DNA from: Shewanella aquimarina | GTDB lineage: Bacteria; Pseudomonadota; Gammaproteobacteria; Enterobacterales; Shewanellaceae | Assembly: GCF_023349185.1 (NCBI RefSeq) | Contig: NZ_JAKIKY010000002.1 | Span: 424,695 to 488,694, forward strand | Direction: 5' to 3' | Length of the DNA: 64,000 nt | Shown here: positions 7,392 through 16,072 of the stretch, one piece after another | Position numbering within the stretch: the first letter of the stretch is position 1 | Layout of the letters: each line of letters opens with the position of its first letter | Program-made: the position numbers and the translations under genes | The notes under the pieces: model-generated | The model's input: only the letters and a program-made list of their open reading frames with translations | Told to the model about the DNA's origin: nothing | The model's database searches: none

Positions 7392-8123
7392 ATGACAGAT
7401 CTTGAGCATCAGGTATTCACTCAAGTACGTGCAATTATTGCCAATGAAGAACAGGTTATCGGGCGACGGGGTATTTTGATCCCGTTGAAGAAAGCCATTA
7501 TTGCCGATGGCGATATTCGCAATGTGATCGATATCGTCTCTTCCGATCCCGCCCTGGCGGCGCACCTGCTATGGCGCAGTAATTCGGCGGCCAATGCCGG
7601 TGGCATAGTCTCCTCGAAGAACCGTTCATTGAAAGATGCCCTGGTGCGCCTGGGGCAGGTCAATATCTACCGTTATGCCTTCACCTTCTATCTCAAGGAG
7701 CGCCTCGATGAGCTGCCTCAGCCTTATAAGAAGCTGGTGTATGGCTACTGGGCACTTACCGAGAGCATAGCCACAGACGCCGTCGATAGCCTGCATCATA
7801 TGGAAGGGGTAAACATCAATCCCGATGAGGTACAGACCCTGGCGCTGTTTAGTGTGTTTGGCGAGATCATCGCCCTGACCGCCTTCGCCTATCTGAATGC
7901 CGAGTCGGAGCAGTCGTTCCCGCTCTCCATCATCAAGTCGTTGATCGATAATCAGAAGCAGACCCTGACGTTGGAAGCCTTCGATTCCTTAGGCCTGGAC
8001 GAAGAGCTTAGAGAAGAGTTTATGATCGCCCACAACCTGCGTCAGACCCGTAACCCAGACTCTCCGGGCCTAGTGCTGCGCCGGGTGCTTTCCATGCGCA
8101 ATCAACTGCTCAACCCGCTCTAG
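7392..8123 (+). CDS. HDOD domain protein
   Basis: A 243-residue soluble protein resembling HDOD domains (IVSSDPALAAHLLWRSNSAANAG read in parts: DPALAAHLLWRSNSA near 50-64, then KDALVRLGQVNIYRYAF near 80-97). HDOD proteins lack the catalytic HD residues and usually act as signalling adaptors. No output domain is fused here. The TAG stop codon (8121-8123) is formed by the first three bases of a repeat element, so the original C-terminus may have been different. It is monocistronic, 250 bases after the esterase gene. Confidence 0.75.
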   Translation: MTDLEHQVFTQVRAIIANEEQVIGRRGILIPLKKAIIADGDIRNVIDIVSSDPALAAHLLWRSNSAANAGGIVSSKNRSLKDALVRLGQVNIYRYAFTFYLKERLDELPQPYKKLVYGYWALTESIATDAVDSLHHMEGVNINPDEVQTLALFSVFGEIIALTAFAYLNAESEQSFPLSIIKSLIDNQKQTLTLEAFDSLGLDEELREEFMIAHNLRQTRNPDSPGLVLRRVLSMRNQLLNPL

Positions 8124-8388
8124 GGCCTGTTGACCTTTTACGTTCATTTTTGCAGCATTCTGTATCGATTTTATACAAGGCAGAGTGATTGTAATCTAGT
8201 GAGCTACATCAATGAGCGATAACGCAGTAGAAAAATGATACAGACGCTGCCCGCAGGGTTCGTCTTGAGCACGTTCAACTCTTTGTTACTCGGCTTTTAT
8301 ATAGAATAACTATATCTCAAGCCTCGAGCCGCGATTTGAACGTGCTCAATTAGAATAAAATTTGTTCTCAAAAGGCCAACAGGCCCTA
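8121..8388 (+). repeat. 268-bp terminal-inverted-repeat element, copy 1
   Basis: Ends are TAGGGCCTGTTGACCTTTT and the inverted complement of TAGGGCCTGTTGGCCTTTT, 19 bases with one mismatch. Inside is a second perfect stem, TTGAGCACGTTCAA (8265-8278) with TTGAACGTGCTCAA (8336-8349). It encodes no protein. A copy of the same length and about 95% identity by eye lies inverted at 24683-24950, and a shorter relative lies at 39296-39508. Small size, terminal inverted repeats and multiple copies suggest a non-autonomous transposable (MITE-like) element. Confidence 0.88.
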
Positions 8389-8410
8389 GGGCCTTCGACC
8401 AGATAAAAGA

Positions 8411-8436
8411 AAACCTGCCAAGTGCAGGTTTTTTTT
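8411..8436. terminator. Rho-independent terminator between convergent genes
   Basis: Stem AACCTGC/GCAGGTT with loop CAAGT, followed by TTTTTT on the plus strand and preceded by an A-run, so it could serve both the HDOD gene and leftward metR. Confidence 0.8.
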
Positions 8437-8467
8437 GTGTCTTGATTTTGGTGATATGAAACAGGGT

Positions 8468-9367
8468 CTAATGCCCCTGGCGTTCCAGTCCCTCTGAGGT
8501 CACCAGATTGAGCCATTGCTGGGCGAGACGCGCACTGCTGCCATTGCTGCGATAGGCGCCAAACAGGGGACGCTTGAGTCCTTCTGGCCCAAGTTTTACC
8601 GCCTTAAGCGACAGGCCGTGTGCCTCGTTGATTGACCAGTTAGGCAGGGCAGCGACCCCATCCTTACAGGCGATGCGCTGTAGCAACATAGCGGTGAGAT
8701 CGCAGCGGATCTGCTTGGCTACAGGCACCCCGGCAGGCTCCAAGAAGTGCCGGTAGATATCCAGTCTGTCGAGCGGTACAGGGTAGGTGAGCAGGGTCTG
8801 ATCCTTAAGCTGCGCCGCCGTGACATAGGGGAGTTCGGCCAGCGGATGGTCTGCCGCGACCAATAGCTTGACCTCGAAATCGAATAGATGCTGATAGGCG
8901 ATATCATGATCCGGAATAGGGTCTGAGGTGAGCACTACGTCCAGTTGTCCCTGCTTGAGTGCGGTCAGTGAATCGAACAGATGACGGCTCGACAGCTCCA
9001 GATTGGTGTGGGGAAAGCCGGCATTAAACTGCTCGATCACCGGCATCAGCCAGCGAAAGCAGCTGTGACACTCTATGCCGACAAAGAGATCTCTAGCCTC
9101 GCTGCCCAGGCCATTCTTGAGATCGATTTCGGTTTCTATCACCTTAGGCAAGATCTCTTCGGCGAGATTGAGCAGACGGGCGCCCTCCTGGGTAAAGGAG
9201 AGGGGTTTACTCTTACGCACGAAAATCGCCGAGTTGATGCGGGTCTCCAGTTCCTTGATCTGGTGGGATAAGGCCGACTGGGTGACAAAGCGCTTCTTGG
9301 CTGCGCCCGCGAGACTGCCGCTCTCTTTCAGGGCGACCAATGTACGTAAATGCCTAAGCTCTATCAT
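8468..9367 (-). CDS. metR: LysR-family activator MetR
   Basis: A 299-residue LysR-type regulator. The winged helix-turn-helix occupies residues 1-60 (MIELRHLRTLVALKESGSL at the start, then RFVTQSALSHQIKELE), and the effector-binding domain about 90-295. It is divergent from metE, the arrangement conserved for MetR, which activates metE and other methionine genes with homocysteine as co-effector. Two near-identical MetR-like palindromes lie in the shared 200-base intergenic region, one 13 bases before the metR start, consistent with autoregulation. Confidence 0.92.
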   Translation of the reverse strand: MIELRHLRTLVALKESGSLAGAAKKRFVTQSALSHQIKELETRINSAIFVRKSKPLSFTQEGARLLNLAEEILPKVIETEIDLKNGLGSEARDLFVGIECHSCFRWLMPVIEQFNAGFPHTNLELSSRHLFDSLTALKQGQLDVVLTSDPIPDHDIAYQHLFDFEVKLLVAADHPLAELPYVTAAQLKDQTLLTYPVPLDRLDIYRHFLEPAGVPVAKQIRCDLTAMLLQRIACKDGVAALPNWSINEAHGLSLKAVKLGPEGLKRPLFGAYRSNGSSARLAQQWLNLVTSEGLERQGH

Positions 9368-9379
9368 TTTTACCTCACA

Positions 9380-9392
9380 TGAATTTGGCTCA
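9380..9392. promoter_or_regulatory. Putative MetR-binding site 1
   Basis: TGAATTTGGCTCA, embedded in the palindromic context CATGAATTTGGCTCATG, differs by one base from the E. coli MetR consensus TGAA-N5-TTCA. It lies just upstream of metR. Confidence 0.6.
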
Positions 9393-9448
9393 TGTTGCTC
9401 GTGAAATCAATTCGATTGCGAGACAACAGATTAGCACAATAAACTTCT

Positions 9449-9464
9449 AGACGTCCAGACGCCT
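9449..9464. promoter_or_regulatory. Putative MetJ operator (two met boxes)
   Basis: Tandem 8-mers AGACGTCC and AGACGCCT match AGACGTCT at seven and seven of eight positions. They lie midway between metR and metE, so MetJ could repress either gene. Confidence 0.6.
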
Positions 9465-9531
9465 GTTTTGGTTTGTTGTGCAATTTCAGTTCTCAAACCT
9501 GGATTGCGATGACAGCGAAGGGCGCTAACCA

Positions 9532-9544
9532 TGAATTTCGCTCA
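9532..9544. promoter_or_regulatory. Putative MetR-binding site 2
   Basis: TGAATTTCGCTCA matches site 1 at 12 of 13 positions and lies 23 bases upstream of the chosen metE start, 152 bases from site 1. Confidence 0.55.
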
Positions 9545-9567
9545 TCTTAATGCAAAAGGTATACAAT

Positions 9568-11847
9568 ATGCAAACTCTAGATATTGCTTCATTAGGCTTT
9601 CCACGAATCGGTCGTCAACGGGAACTCAAATTTGCCCTGGAAAAGTATTGGCGTGGCGAGATTGACCAGGCTCAGCTGCAATCGGTTGCCAGTGAGCTAC
9701 GTCAAACCCACTGGCAGTGGCAGCAGGCGGCGGGCGTGAAACTGCTGCCGGTGGGGGACTTTGCCTTCTACGATCAGGTACTCACCCTTAGCGCCACCAT
9801 AGACGCCATCCCCGAGCGTCATCGCAGCGGCGAGCAGGTGGATCTAGATACCCTGTTTCGTGTGGCTCGCGGTCGAGCGCCCACTGGAGAGGCTTGCCGC
9901 GCCGCTCAGATGAAGAAATACTTCAATACCAACTACCACTACATAGTGCCGGAGCTCAGGACGGGGCAGCGCTTCGAAATAGTCTATGAGCAGCTGTTCG
10001 ACGAGGTGGCCGAGGCTAAATCCCTGGGGCATCAGCCTAAGCCGGTATTGCTTGGCCCGCTTAGCTACCTCTATCTTGCCAAGTGCGAGGGCGAGCCCTT
10101 CGACAAGCTGAGCCTGCTGCACAACTTGCTCGAGGCCTACCAAGCGATTCTGGCGCGCTTTGCCGACCAGGGCGTGACCTGGGTGCAGCTCGACGAGCCT
10201 ATCTTGGCGCTAGAGCTAGATGATGACTGGCTGGCGGCCTTCGCACCAGCCTACGCAGAACTCGGTGGTCAGGGGGTTAAGCTGCTGCTGGCCAGCTACT
10301 ATGGCTCTGTGGCCCATCATCATGGGGTGATCAAGGAACTCGAGGTTGACGGTTTGCACCTGGATCTGGTGAGCGATGCCCAGCAGCTTAAGCAGTTTGC
10401 CGCCAGCCTAAAGCCTGCCCAGGTGCTTAGCCTTGGGGTGATCAACGGCCGCAACGTGTGGGCGGCGGATCTCGATATCTTGGCCGAGCGTCTGCGCGGT
10501 GTGGTGGCGGATCTTGGTGAGCGTGTCTGGCTGGCGCCTTCCTGTTCGCTCTTACACGTGCCCGTGGATCTGGAGAGCGAGACCGAGCTGGCGCCAGAGC
10601 TCGCCAATCAACTCAGCTTTGCCAAGCAGAAACTCGACGAGCTGGCGGCGCTGCGCACCTTGTTGCTTACCCCACAGAGCGAGGCAGCCCAGGCGATAGT
10701 GATGCGCTGTGAGGCGAGGCGTAAGGCCCGTGAGCAGGCGGCCAACCCTGAGGTGCAGGCGAGGCTCAAGGGGTTAACGCCTGCAGATTTCACCCGTGGT
10801 AGCGGCTTTGGCGAGCGCCGCCGCAAGCAGCAGGCTCGTTTTCGTTTGCCGCTGCTACCTACCACCACCATAGGCTCTTTCCCACAGACGCCGGCCATTC
10901 GCGGCCTGCGTAGTCGCTGGCGTAAGGGGGAGCTGACCGAGCAGGCCTATGTGGCCCAGCTCGAGGCGGTGACCCGAGACAGCATCAGCCGTCAGCTCAA
11001 GCTGGGCATAGATGTTCTGGTCCACGGTGAGGCTGAGCGCAACGACATGGTGGAATACTTCGGCGAGCAGCTCGATGGCGTGGGCTTTACCCAGTTTGCC
11101 TGGGTGCAGAGCTATGGCTCGCGCTGCGTCAAGCCGCCGCTCATCTACGGTGATGTGTCGCGCCGTCAGCCGATGACACTCTCCTGGGCCTGCTTCGCCC
11201 AGAGCCTGACCGACAGGCCGGTGAAGGGCATGTTGACCGGCCCTGTGACCATCTTGCATTGGTCTTTCGCTCGGGAAGATATCGGCCGTGAACAGATAGC
11301 CAATCAGCTAGCCCTGGCCATTCGCGACGAAGTGGCCGACTTGCAGGCGGCGGGGATAGGCATCATTCAGATAGATGAGCCGGCGTTTCGAGAGGGGCTG
11401 CCGCTCAAGGCCAGCGAGTGGCAGCACTATCTCGACTGGGCGGTGGCCGCCTTCAAGCTCAGCGCCGCGGGCGCGGAGGATGAGACCCAGATCCATACCC
11501 ACATGTGTTACAGCGAGTTCAACGCCACCATAGACGCCATCGCCGCCATGGATGCGGATGTGATCACCATAGAGACCTCGCGCTCGCATATGGAGCTGCT
11601 CAATGCCTTCGAGGACTTCGAGTATCCCAACGAGATAGGCCCTGGGGTATATGACATCCATAGCCCCAATCTTCCAACGGTTGAGGAGATGGTGGCGCTT
11701 ATCGAGAAGGCGGCGACCAAGATCCCCGTGGGCCAGCTCTGGGTCAATCCCGACTGTGGTCTCAAGACCCGTACCTGGGATGAGGTGGAGCCGGCGCTGG
11801 CTAACATGGTGAAGGCGACCAAGGAGCTGAGGCGACGCCTGGGCTAG
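9568..11847 (+). CDS. metE: Cobalamin-independent methionine synthase MetE
   Basis: A 759-residue cytosolic enzyme transferring the methyl group of 5-methyltetrahydropteroyl-tri-L-glutamate to homocysteine. I choose the ATG at 9568, with AAGG about eight bases upstream, over the ATG at 9550. The N-terminal domain starts LGFPRIGRQRELKFALE in two parts (LGFPRIG, RELKFALEKYW). The catalytic C-terminal domain begins near LLPTTTIGSFPQT and carries the zinc ligands in HTHMCYSEF and NPDCGLKTR. Length matches the family (about 750-760). Divergent MetR, MetR-like sites and a MetJ-like site point to control by homocysteine and S-adenosylmethionine. Confidence 0.97.
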   Translation: MQTLDIASLGFPRIGRQRELKFALEKYWRGEIDQAQLQSVASELRQTHWQWQQAAGVKLLPVGDFAFYDQVLTLSATIDAIPERHRSGEQVDLDTLFRVARGRAPTGEACRAAQMKKYFNTNYHYIVPELRTGQRFEIVYEQLFDEVAEAKSLGHQPKPVLLGPLSYLYLAKCEGEPFDKLSLLHNLLEAYQAILARFADQGVTWVQLDEPILALELDDDWLAAFAPAYAELGGQGVKLLLASYYGSVAHHHGVIKELEVDGLHLDLVSDAQQLKQFAASLKPAQVLSLGVINGRNVWAADLDILAERLRGVVADLGERVWLAPSCSLLHVPVDLESETELAPELANQLSFAKQKLDELAALRTLLLTPQSEAAQAIVMRCEARRKAREQAANPEVQARLKGLTPADFTRGSGFGERRRKQQARFRLPLLPTTTIGSFPQTPAIRGLRSRWRKGELTEQAYVAQLEAVTRDSISRQLKLGIDVLVHGEAERNDMVEYFGEQLDGVGFTQFAWVQSYGSRCVKPPLIYGDVSRRQPMTLSWACFAQSLTDRPVKGMLTGPVTILHWSFAREDIGREQIANQLALAIRDEVADLQAAGIGIIQIDEPAFREGLPLKASEWQHYLDWAVAAFKLSAAGAEDETQIHTHMCYSEFNATIDAIAAMDADVITIETSRSHMELLNAFEDFEYPNEIGPGVYDIHSPNLPTVEEMVALIEKAATKIPVGQLWVNPDCGLKTRTWDEVEPALANMVKATKELRRRLG

Positions 11848-11864
11848 GCCGAGTCTCTAACACG

Positions 11865-11906
11865 CAGCGGGCGAGCCCAAGACGGAGCGCCCGTTACGCT
11901 TTTTAT
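11865..11906 (+). terminator. Possible weak terminator of metE
   Basis: CGGGCG (11869-11874) can pair with CGCCCG (11888-11893), extended by ACG/CGT pairing, followed by CTTTTTATTT. It lies soon after the metE stop. The stem is short. Confidence 0.4.
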
Positions 11907-11946
11907 TTACGCTTTTATGACCTGGCTCATCTGCACCGTGAGCTAA

Positions 11947-13461
11947 TCAGTTGGTGGCGAGTGTCGCCTGTCTCTCGGCGAGGCGCTGTGCAAACAGCGC
12001 CTCTTCGGCCTCGCTAAAGCCTTGTTTGAGGCTGGTTAAACTGACCTCCAGCTTGCCAGTGGGAAGATAGTAAAACTGATCCGTTAGGGCGAGTTGGGCC
12101 CAGATGGCGGCGTCTACCCTCTGCCCCGTTTCTACACAGGCCTGATGCAGGGGCTCAAGTGCCAGGTTCTCGCCGGCGAGCGCGGCGCGCTCAAGGTAAG
12201 CGATGGCCTCTCTGGGATGGCGTCGTCCCCTGTCATCTTCATGGAACAGTCGCAGCCCATGGGTAAGCTCTATGCTGGCCTGTTGCTCCTGGCTCAGTGG
12301 ATGCTCGGTCAAAAACTGCCGATACAGGCTCTCGGCCTGCTCCAGCTCATAGCTTCCCATCTTGGCACTCAATTCGTCGACCCGCTCAAGATGATAGGGG
12401 GCGGGATCTGTGGCGGCCAAGCGGTAGTAGCTCAGCGCCGTGGGCAGATGACGGCGGGTGCCTAATCCATCTTCGTGGGCCTTGCCCATGAGGAAGAGGG
12501 CATCCGTCCACCATTGCTCGGCCAGCGGCGTGAGCAGGGCGATCGCCTCGCGGTGGCTGTCGCTATCGCGTTTATGTTTGAGCAGTAACTCGCCCAGGCG
12601 ATAGGCGGCGCTGTGATTCTCCATGGCGAGCGCTTGTCTTAGGCACTCCTCTGCCTTGGGGATATCCTGAGGCAGGGCTGTGCCTTCCTGATAGAGGTGT
12701 GCCAGCTCGATGAAGGCAAAGTCGTTTTCCTCGGCTACCTCGTGCATTAGGCGCTCTGCCTCGCGGGGCTCGGCCGGGCCGCCTTCTCCCGTTAGCAGCA
12801 TCTGCGCCAGCAGGCTCTTGGCTAAGGGGTCGCTTTCGGTAATGGCCTCCAGCAGGGCTCTTGCCCTGATGGGAGCCGGCTCGCCATGGCGCGGTTCCAG
12901 CAGCACCTTGGCCAGGTGGTAATGCGCCTGCGTGTCACCCGCCTCGGCGGCGAGGCCGAGATAGTGCAGTGCCTTGGTGCCGTCGGGGTCCAGCAGCGGG
13001 CTCTCCTGATAGAGCCTGCCGAGCTCGGCCTGCTGATTGCTATTGCCCTGATCGGCGCCAGGTTTCAGCATGGCTTCCAGTTCGTGACTGCCGCCTTCTT
13101 GGCTTGGATGAACCTTCAACTTGAGCATCTGGCGTTGAATCTGGGCAAATTGTTCATCCAGCTCGGCCGCTTGTTGAAACCAGTGATCGGCCTTATCTAG
13201 GTCATACAGATGGTGATCTTCGAGGCTGTAGAGTTCGCCGAGAAACTGCGCCGCATGGGCCATGCCCATGTCGGCCGCTCGCTCAAGATAGTCGATGGCC
13301 TGGGCATCTTTGCCTCGGTTCAAGAGTTGGCTGGCCTGAAACAACACCTCGTCAGGGCCGCCGCTAAGCGCTAGAGGTTGTTTATTGCGCCAGTTAAGGT
13401 AGACCAGCAGCAGGGTGATGAAGAGTAGGGCTAAGATTACCGATAAAATAACGACTTGCAT
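11947..13461 (-). CDS. Membrane-anchored Sel1/TPR repeat protein
   Basis: A 504-residue protein with a single N-terminal membrane helix (about 4-24, then the basic stop NWRNKQ). The rest consists of Sel1-like and TPR helical repeats: for example AIDYLERAADMGMAHAAQFLG near 55-75 in two parts, KALHYLGLAAEAGDTQAHYHLA near 165-186 in two parts, and LPTALSYYRLAATD. Such repeats bind other proteins. Most of the protein should face one side of the membrane; which side is not certain. The gene looks monocistronic, with a ribosome-binding site AGGA before the ATG. No specific role is apparent. Confidence 0.85.
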   Translation of the reverse strand: MQVVILSVILALLFITLLLVYLNWRNKQPLALSGGPDEVLFQASQLLNRGKDAQAIDYLERAADMGMAHAAQFLGELYSLEDHHLYDLDKADHWFQQAAELDEQFAQIQRQMLKLKVHPSQEGGSHELEAMLKPGADQGNSNQQAELGRLYQESPLLDPDGTKALHYLGLAAEAGDTQAHYHLAKVLLEPRHGEPAPIRARALLEAITESDPLAKSLLAQMLLTGEGGPAEPREAERLMHEVAEENDFAFIELAHLYQEGTALPQDIPKAEECLRQALAMENHSAAYRLGELLLKHKRDSDSHREAIALLTPLAEQWWTDALFLMGKAHEDGLGTRRHLPTALSYYRLAATDPAPYHLERVDELSAKMGSYELEQAESLYRQFLTEHPLSQEQQASIELTHGLRLFHEDDRGRRHPREAIAYLERAALAGENLALEPLHQACVETGQRVDAAIWAQLALTDQFYYLPTGKLEVSLTSLKQGFSEAEEALFAQRLAERQATLATN

Positions 13462-13664
13462 TGTGGTCCTTCACATTGTCTATGGCAGCAATGAGGCGAG
13501 TGCTGATGTTGGGCGATGGATTCGTCCCGAGATCCTCGGCGGCAAGTTTGCACCGGTTTATCTTATTAAACAAGCCATTAGCCTGTTTATTTTTATCGCC
13601 TAACCTAAGGTTTCCCCCTTAAGCCTACGTGCCTTAGATTAGGCTAGATGATGCTCGCTAACGC

Positions 13665-15215
13665 CTAGATAGGCGTCACCCCGGCGTAGGGGATGCCCGA
13701 CAGCCTGGCCATCTCGCTGTGCCAGGTGGCGAGATCGTCCAGGTTGAAATCTTGCAGGCTGTGATGGCCGCAGGCCCTGGCCATCACCTGCATCAGTTCG
13801 GTGGAGGCCTGAAGAAAGTTGGCCAGCTGCTGCGCCGATTTATCTATGTTGAGGCGCTGACGCAGGTCGGCATTTTGGGTGGCAATGCCGGCGGGGCAGT
13901 TGTTGGTGTTACAGATGCGGGCGGCCACGCAGCCGATCGCCTGCATGGCGCTGTTGGCCAGGGCCACGCCGTCGGCGCCAAGGGCCATCGCCTTGACAAA
14001 GTCCATGGGCAGCCTGAGACCGCCTGTGATGATCAGGGTAACCCTGCCGCTGGCGCCCTGCTGGTCGAGGTAGCGCCGGGCGCGGGCCAGGGCTGGAATG
14101 GTGGGCACGCTGATGTGATCGCGAAAGATCTGCGGCGCCGCGCCCGTGCCGCCGCCTCGGCCGTCGAGTATGATGTAGTCCGCGCTGGCATCCAGTGCAA
14201 ACTGGATCTCCCGTTCGATATGGTTAGCACTGAGCTTAAAGCCGATAGGCACGCCGCCGCTGAGTTCTCGCACCCTGTCGGCGAAGCGTTTGAAGTCGGC
14301 CACCGAGTTGAGGTCCCTGAAACGCGGTGGTGAGATGGCATCTTGCCCCGCCGGAATGCCTCTTATCTGGGCGATCTTGCCCTGGTTCTTGCTACCGGGC
14401 AGATGACCGCCTGTGCCTGTCTTGGCGCCCTGGCCCCCCTTGAAATGGAACGCCTGTATCTTGGCCATCAAGGCTTCCTGGTAGCCAAACTGGGCGCTGG
14501 CCAGTTCGTAGAAGTAGCGGGAGTTGGCCGCTTGCTCTTCGGGCAACATGCCGCCCTCACCCGAGCAGATCCCTGTGCCCGCCAGCTCGGCCCCCTTGGC
14601 CAGGGCGGTCTTGGCCTCTTCCGATATCGCGCCGAAGCTCATGTCCGACACCAGCAGGGGGATCTTGAGCCTCAGCGGCTTGCGTGCCTCTGGGCCTATG
14701 ATCAGCTCTGTCTCGACGGCTTCCTCTTCAAACAGAGGCTTGCTGGCTATCTGGGCCGTCATGATCTGAATCTCGTCCCAGCTGGGTAGCTGATACCTGG
14801 GGACGCCCATGGCGACCATGGGGCCGTGATGACCGAGAGTCTTCAGGCCTTCCCTGGCCAGCTGATGGATCAGCTCGACGCGGGGCTCCTCCTGAGTGGC
14901 GACCGCCTTGGGCGGCTTGCCGACATCGACTCCTAAGGCCTCGCGTCCAGGCCCTTCTTGGCCCACCTGGTCGGCGGTGAAGTTTTTATGGGTGCCGTCG
15001 CAGTAGGGGGCATTGCCCGTGTGTTTGCAGGCGCACAGGTAGGCCTCGCCATCTTTCTCGGCGGTGAAGGCCTTGGGGCTAAACCCAGTTCCCTTATGGG
15101 AACCATCGCAGAAGGGCTGGTTATTGGAGCGGCCACAGACACAGAAATAGTATTCCTTGCCTTTGGTGAGCTCGACTTTCTTAGGCTTGTTATCGGCGAT
15201 GATAGGGTTAACCAT
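13665..15215 (-). CDS. CDGSH iron-sulfur / FMN-binding glutamate synthase-like fusion protein
   Basis: A 516-residue predicted redox enzyme. Two CDGSH-type Fe-S motifs start it: C25-x-C27-x8-C36-x3-H40 (ending FCDGSH) and C61-x-C63-x8-C72-x3-H76 (ending YCDGTH), each expected to hold a [2Fe-2S] cluster with three Cys and one His. From about residue 150 the protein is the FMN-binding barrel of glutamate synthase: GEGGMLPEE, KGGQGAKTGTGG, DGRGGGTGAAP, and a 3Fe-4S-like CVAARICNTNNCPAG motif. No glutaminase domain is present, so it is probably not a complete glutamate synthase. The true substrate is unknown. It is divergent from the GMC dehydrogenase pair. A clear AGGAGA ribosome-binding site precedes the ATG. 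Confidence 0.9.
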   Translation of the reverse strand: MVNPIIADNKPKKVELTKGKEYYFCVCGRSNNQPFCDGSHKGTGFSPKAFTAEKDGEAYLCACKHTGNAPYCDGTHKNFTADQVGQEGPGREALGVDVGKPPKAVATQEEPRVELIHQLAREGLKTLGHHGPMVAMGVPRYQLPSWDEIQIMTAQIASKPLFEEEAVETELIIGPEARKPLRLKIPLLVSDMSFGAISEEAKTALAKGAELAGTGICSGEGGMLPEEQAANSRYFYELASAQFGYQEALMAKIQAFHFKGGQGAKTGTGGHLPGSKNQGKIAQIRGIPAGQDAISPPRFRDLNSVADFKRFADRVRELSGGVPIGFKLSANHIEREIQFALDASADYIILDGRGGGTGAAPQIFRDHISVPTIPALARARRYLDQQGASGRVTLIITGGLRLPMDFVKAMALGADGVALANSAMQAIGCVAARICNTNNCPAGIATQNADLRQRLNIDKSAQQLANFLQASTELMQVMARACGHHSLQDFNLDDLATWHSEMARLSGIPYAGVTPI

Positions 15216-15442
15216 GGAATCTCCTTAGGGGCTGCGCATTGGCCGTTGCCTATAGTCTAGGCGCATTTTCGCCGAGTCGCCGCCTGGTGATTCAATGGCT
15301 TTGTGCGCTGGGTGTTGACCCGGGGCGGTGAAAAATTCACACTCAGTTGAATCGATTTAGCGGTAATTTCGGTCTGTTTACCCACTGAGGCGAGATCAGC
15401 TTGCAGGCTTGAGGAGGTAAGGTGACAAGGCGAGGGAATAAG

Positions 15443-16021
15443 ATGGCTACAGAGTATGCCTTTGAAAGCGGCTTGACCCGGCGGGCGTTTCTGGCTGGAA
15501 GCGGCGCCGCGGCGATGCTGTTGGCGGCTAAACCCCAGTTGAGCTGGGCCGACACCGAATTTTCCATCACGACAAGGCCGCAAGGTTTTGATGTGATCAA
15601 CCGCGCCATCATTGAGGCGGTGCAGCTACATCTGTTTCCCGATGATGGCGATGGCCCCTCGGCCAAGGATCTCAATGCCTATCGCTATCTCTTGTGGGCC
15701 ATTGAAGATCCCGATAATCGCATCGATGAGGACAGGCAATTTATCTTGCAGGGCGCGGCCTGGTTGGAGGATTGGGCCGATACCCAAAGGGGACGTAGTT
15801 TTCTGGTGATGAGCTGGGAAGAGCAAGACGCGCTGCTAAAAGAGATTGCCAAGAGCCGCGCCGGTGAGAACTGGCTCTCCCTGCTGCTCTATTACCTGAT
15901 TGAGGCGCTGACGCTGGATCCCCTCTATGGTGGTAATCCAGACGAGATAGGTTGGCGCTGGCTCGAGCACCAGCCGGGTTTTCCTCGGCCTAAAGCGGGT
16001 AAGAGTTATCTCGATTTTTAA
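15443..16021 (+). CDS. Tat-exported small subunit of a GMC dehydrogenase (gluconate 2-dehydrogenase subunit 3-like)
   Basis: A 192-residue protein with a twin-arginine signal: LTRRAFLAGSG followed by a hydrophobic stretch and a likely cleavage near SWA. The rest resembles the small subunit of membrane-type gluconate, 2-ketogluconate and fructose dehydrogenases. I start at ATG 15443 (GAGGGA upstream); a GTG at 15422 with AGGAGG four bases upstream is a real alternative and adds seven residues. The next gene, 50 bases on, encodes the flavoprotein, which has no signal of its own and is probably carried across the membrane with this subunit. Confidence 0.82.
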   Translation: MATEYAFESGLTRRAFLAGSGAAAMLLAAKPQLSWADTEFSITTRPQGFDVINRAIIEAVQLHLFPDDGDGPSAKDLNAYRYLLWAIEDPDNRIDEDRQFILQGAAWLEDWADTQRGRSFLVMSWEEQDALLKEIAKSRAGENWLSLLLYYLIEALTLDPLYGGNPDEIGWRWLEHQPGFPRPKAGKSYLDF

Positions 16022-16072
16022 TCTGGGATGACAGGCCACTTTTTAGCAGATTTTTATTAGGACGCTTTGCAG

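Noticed and set aside
13719..14333. 204-codon open frame antisense to the CDGSH-glutamate-synthase-like gene
   Set aside because: Overlaps well-conserved FMN-domain coding sequence; the translated product has no recognisable pattern.
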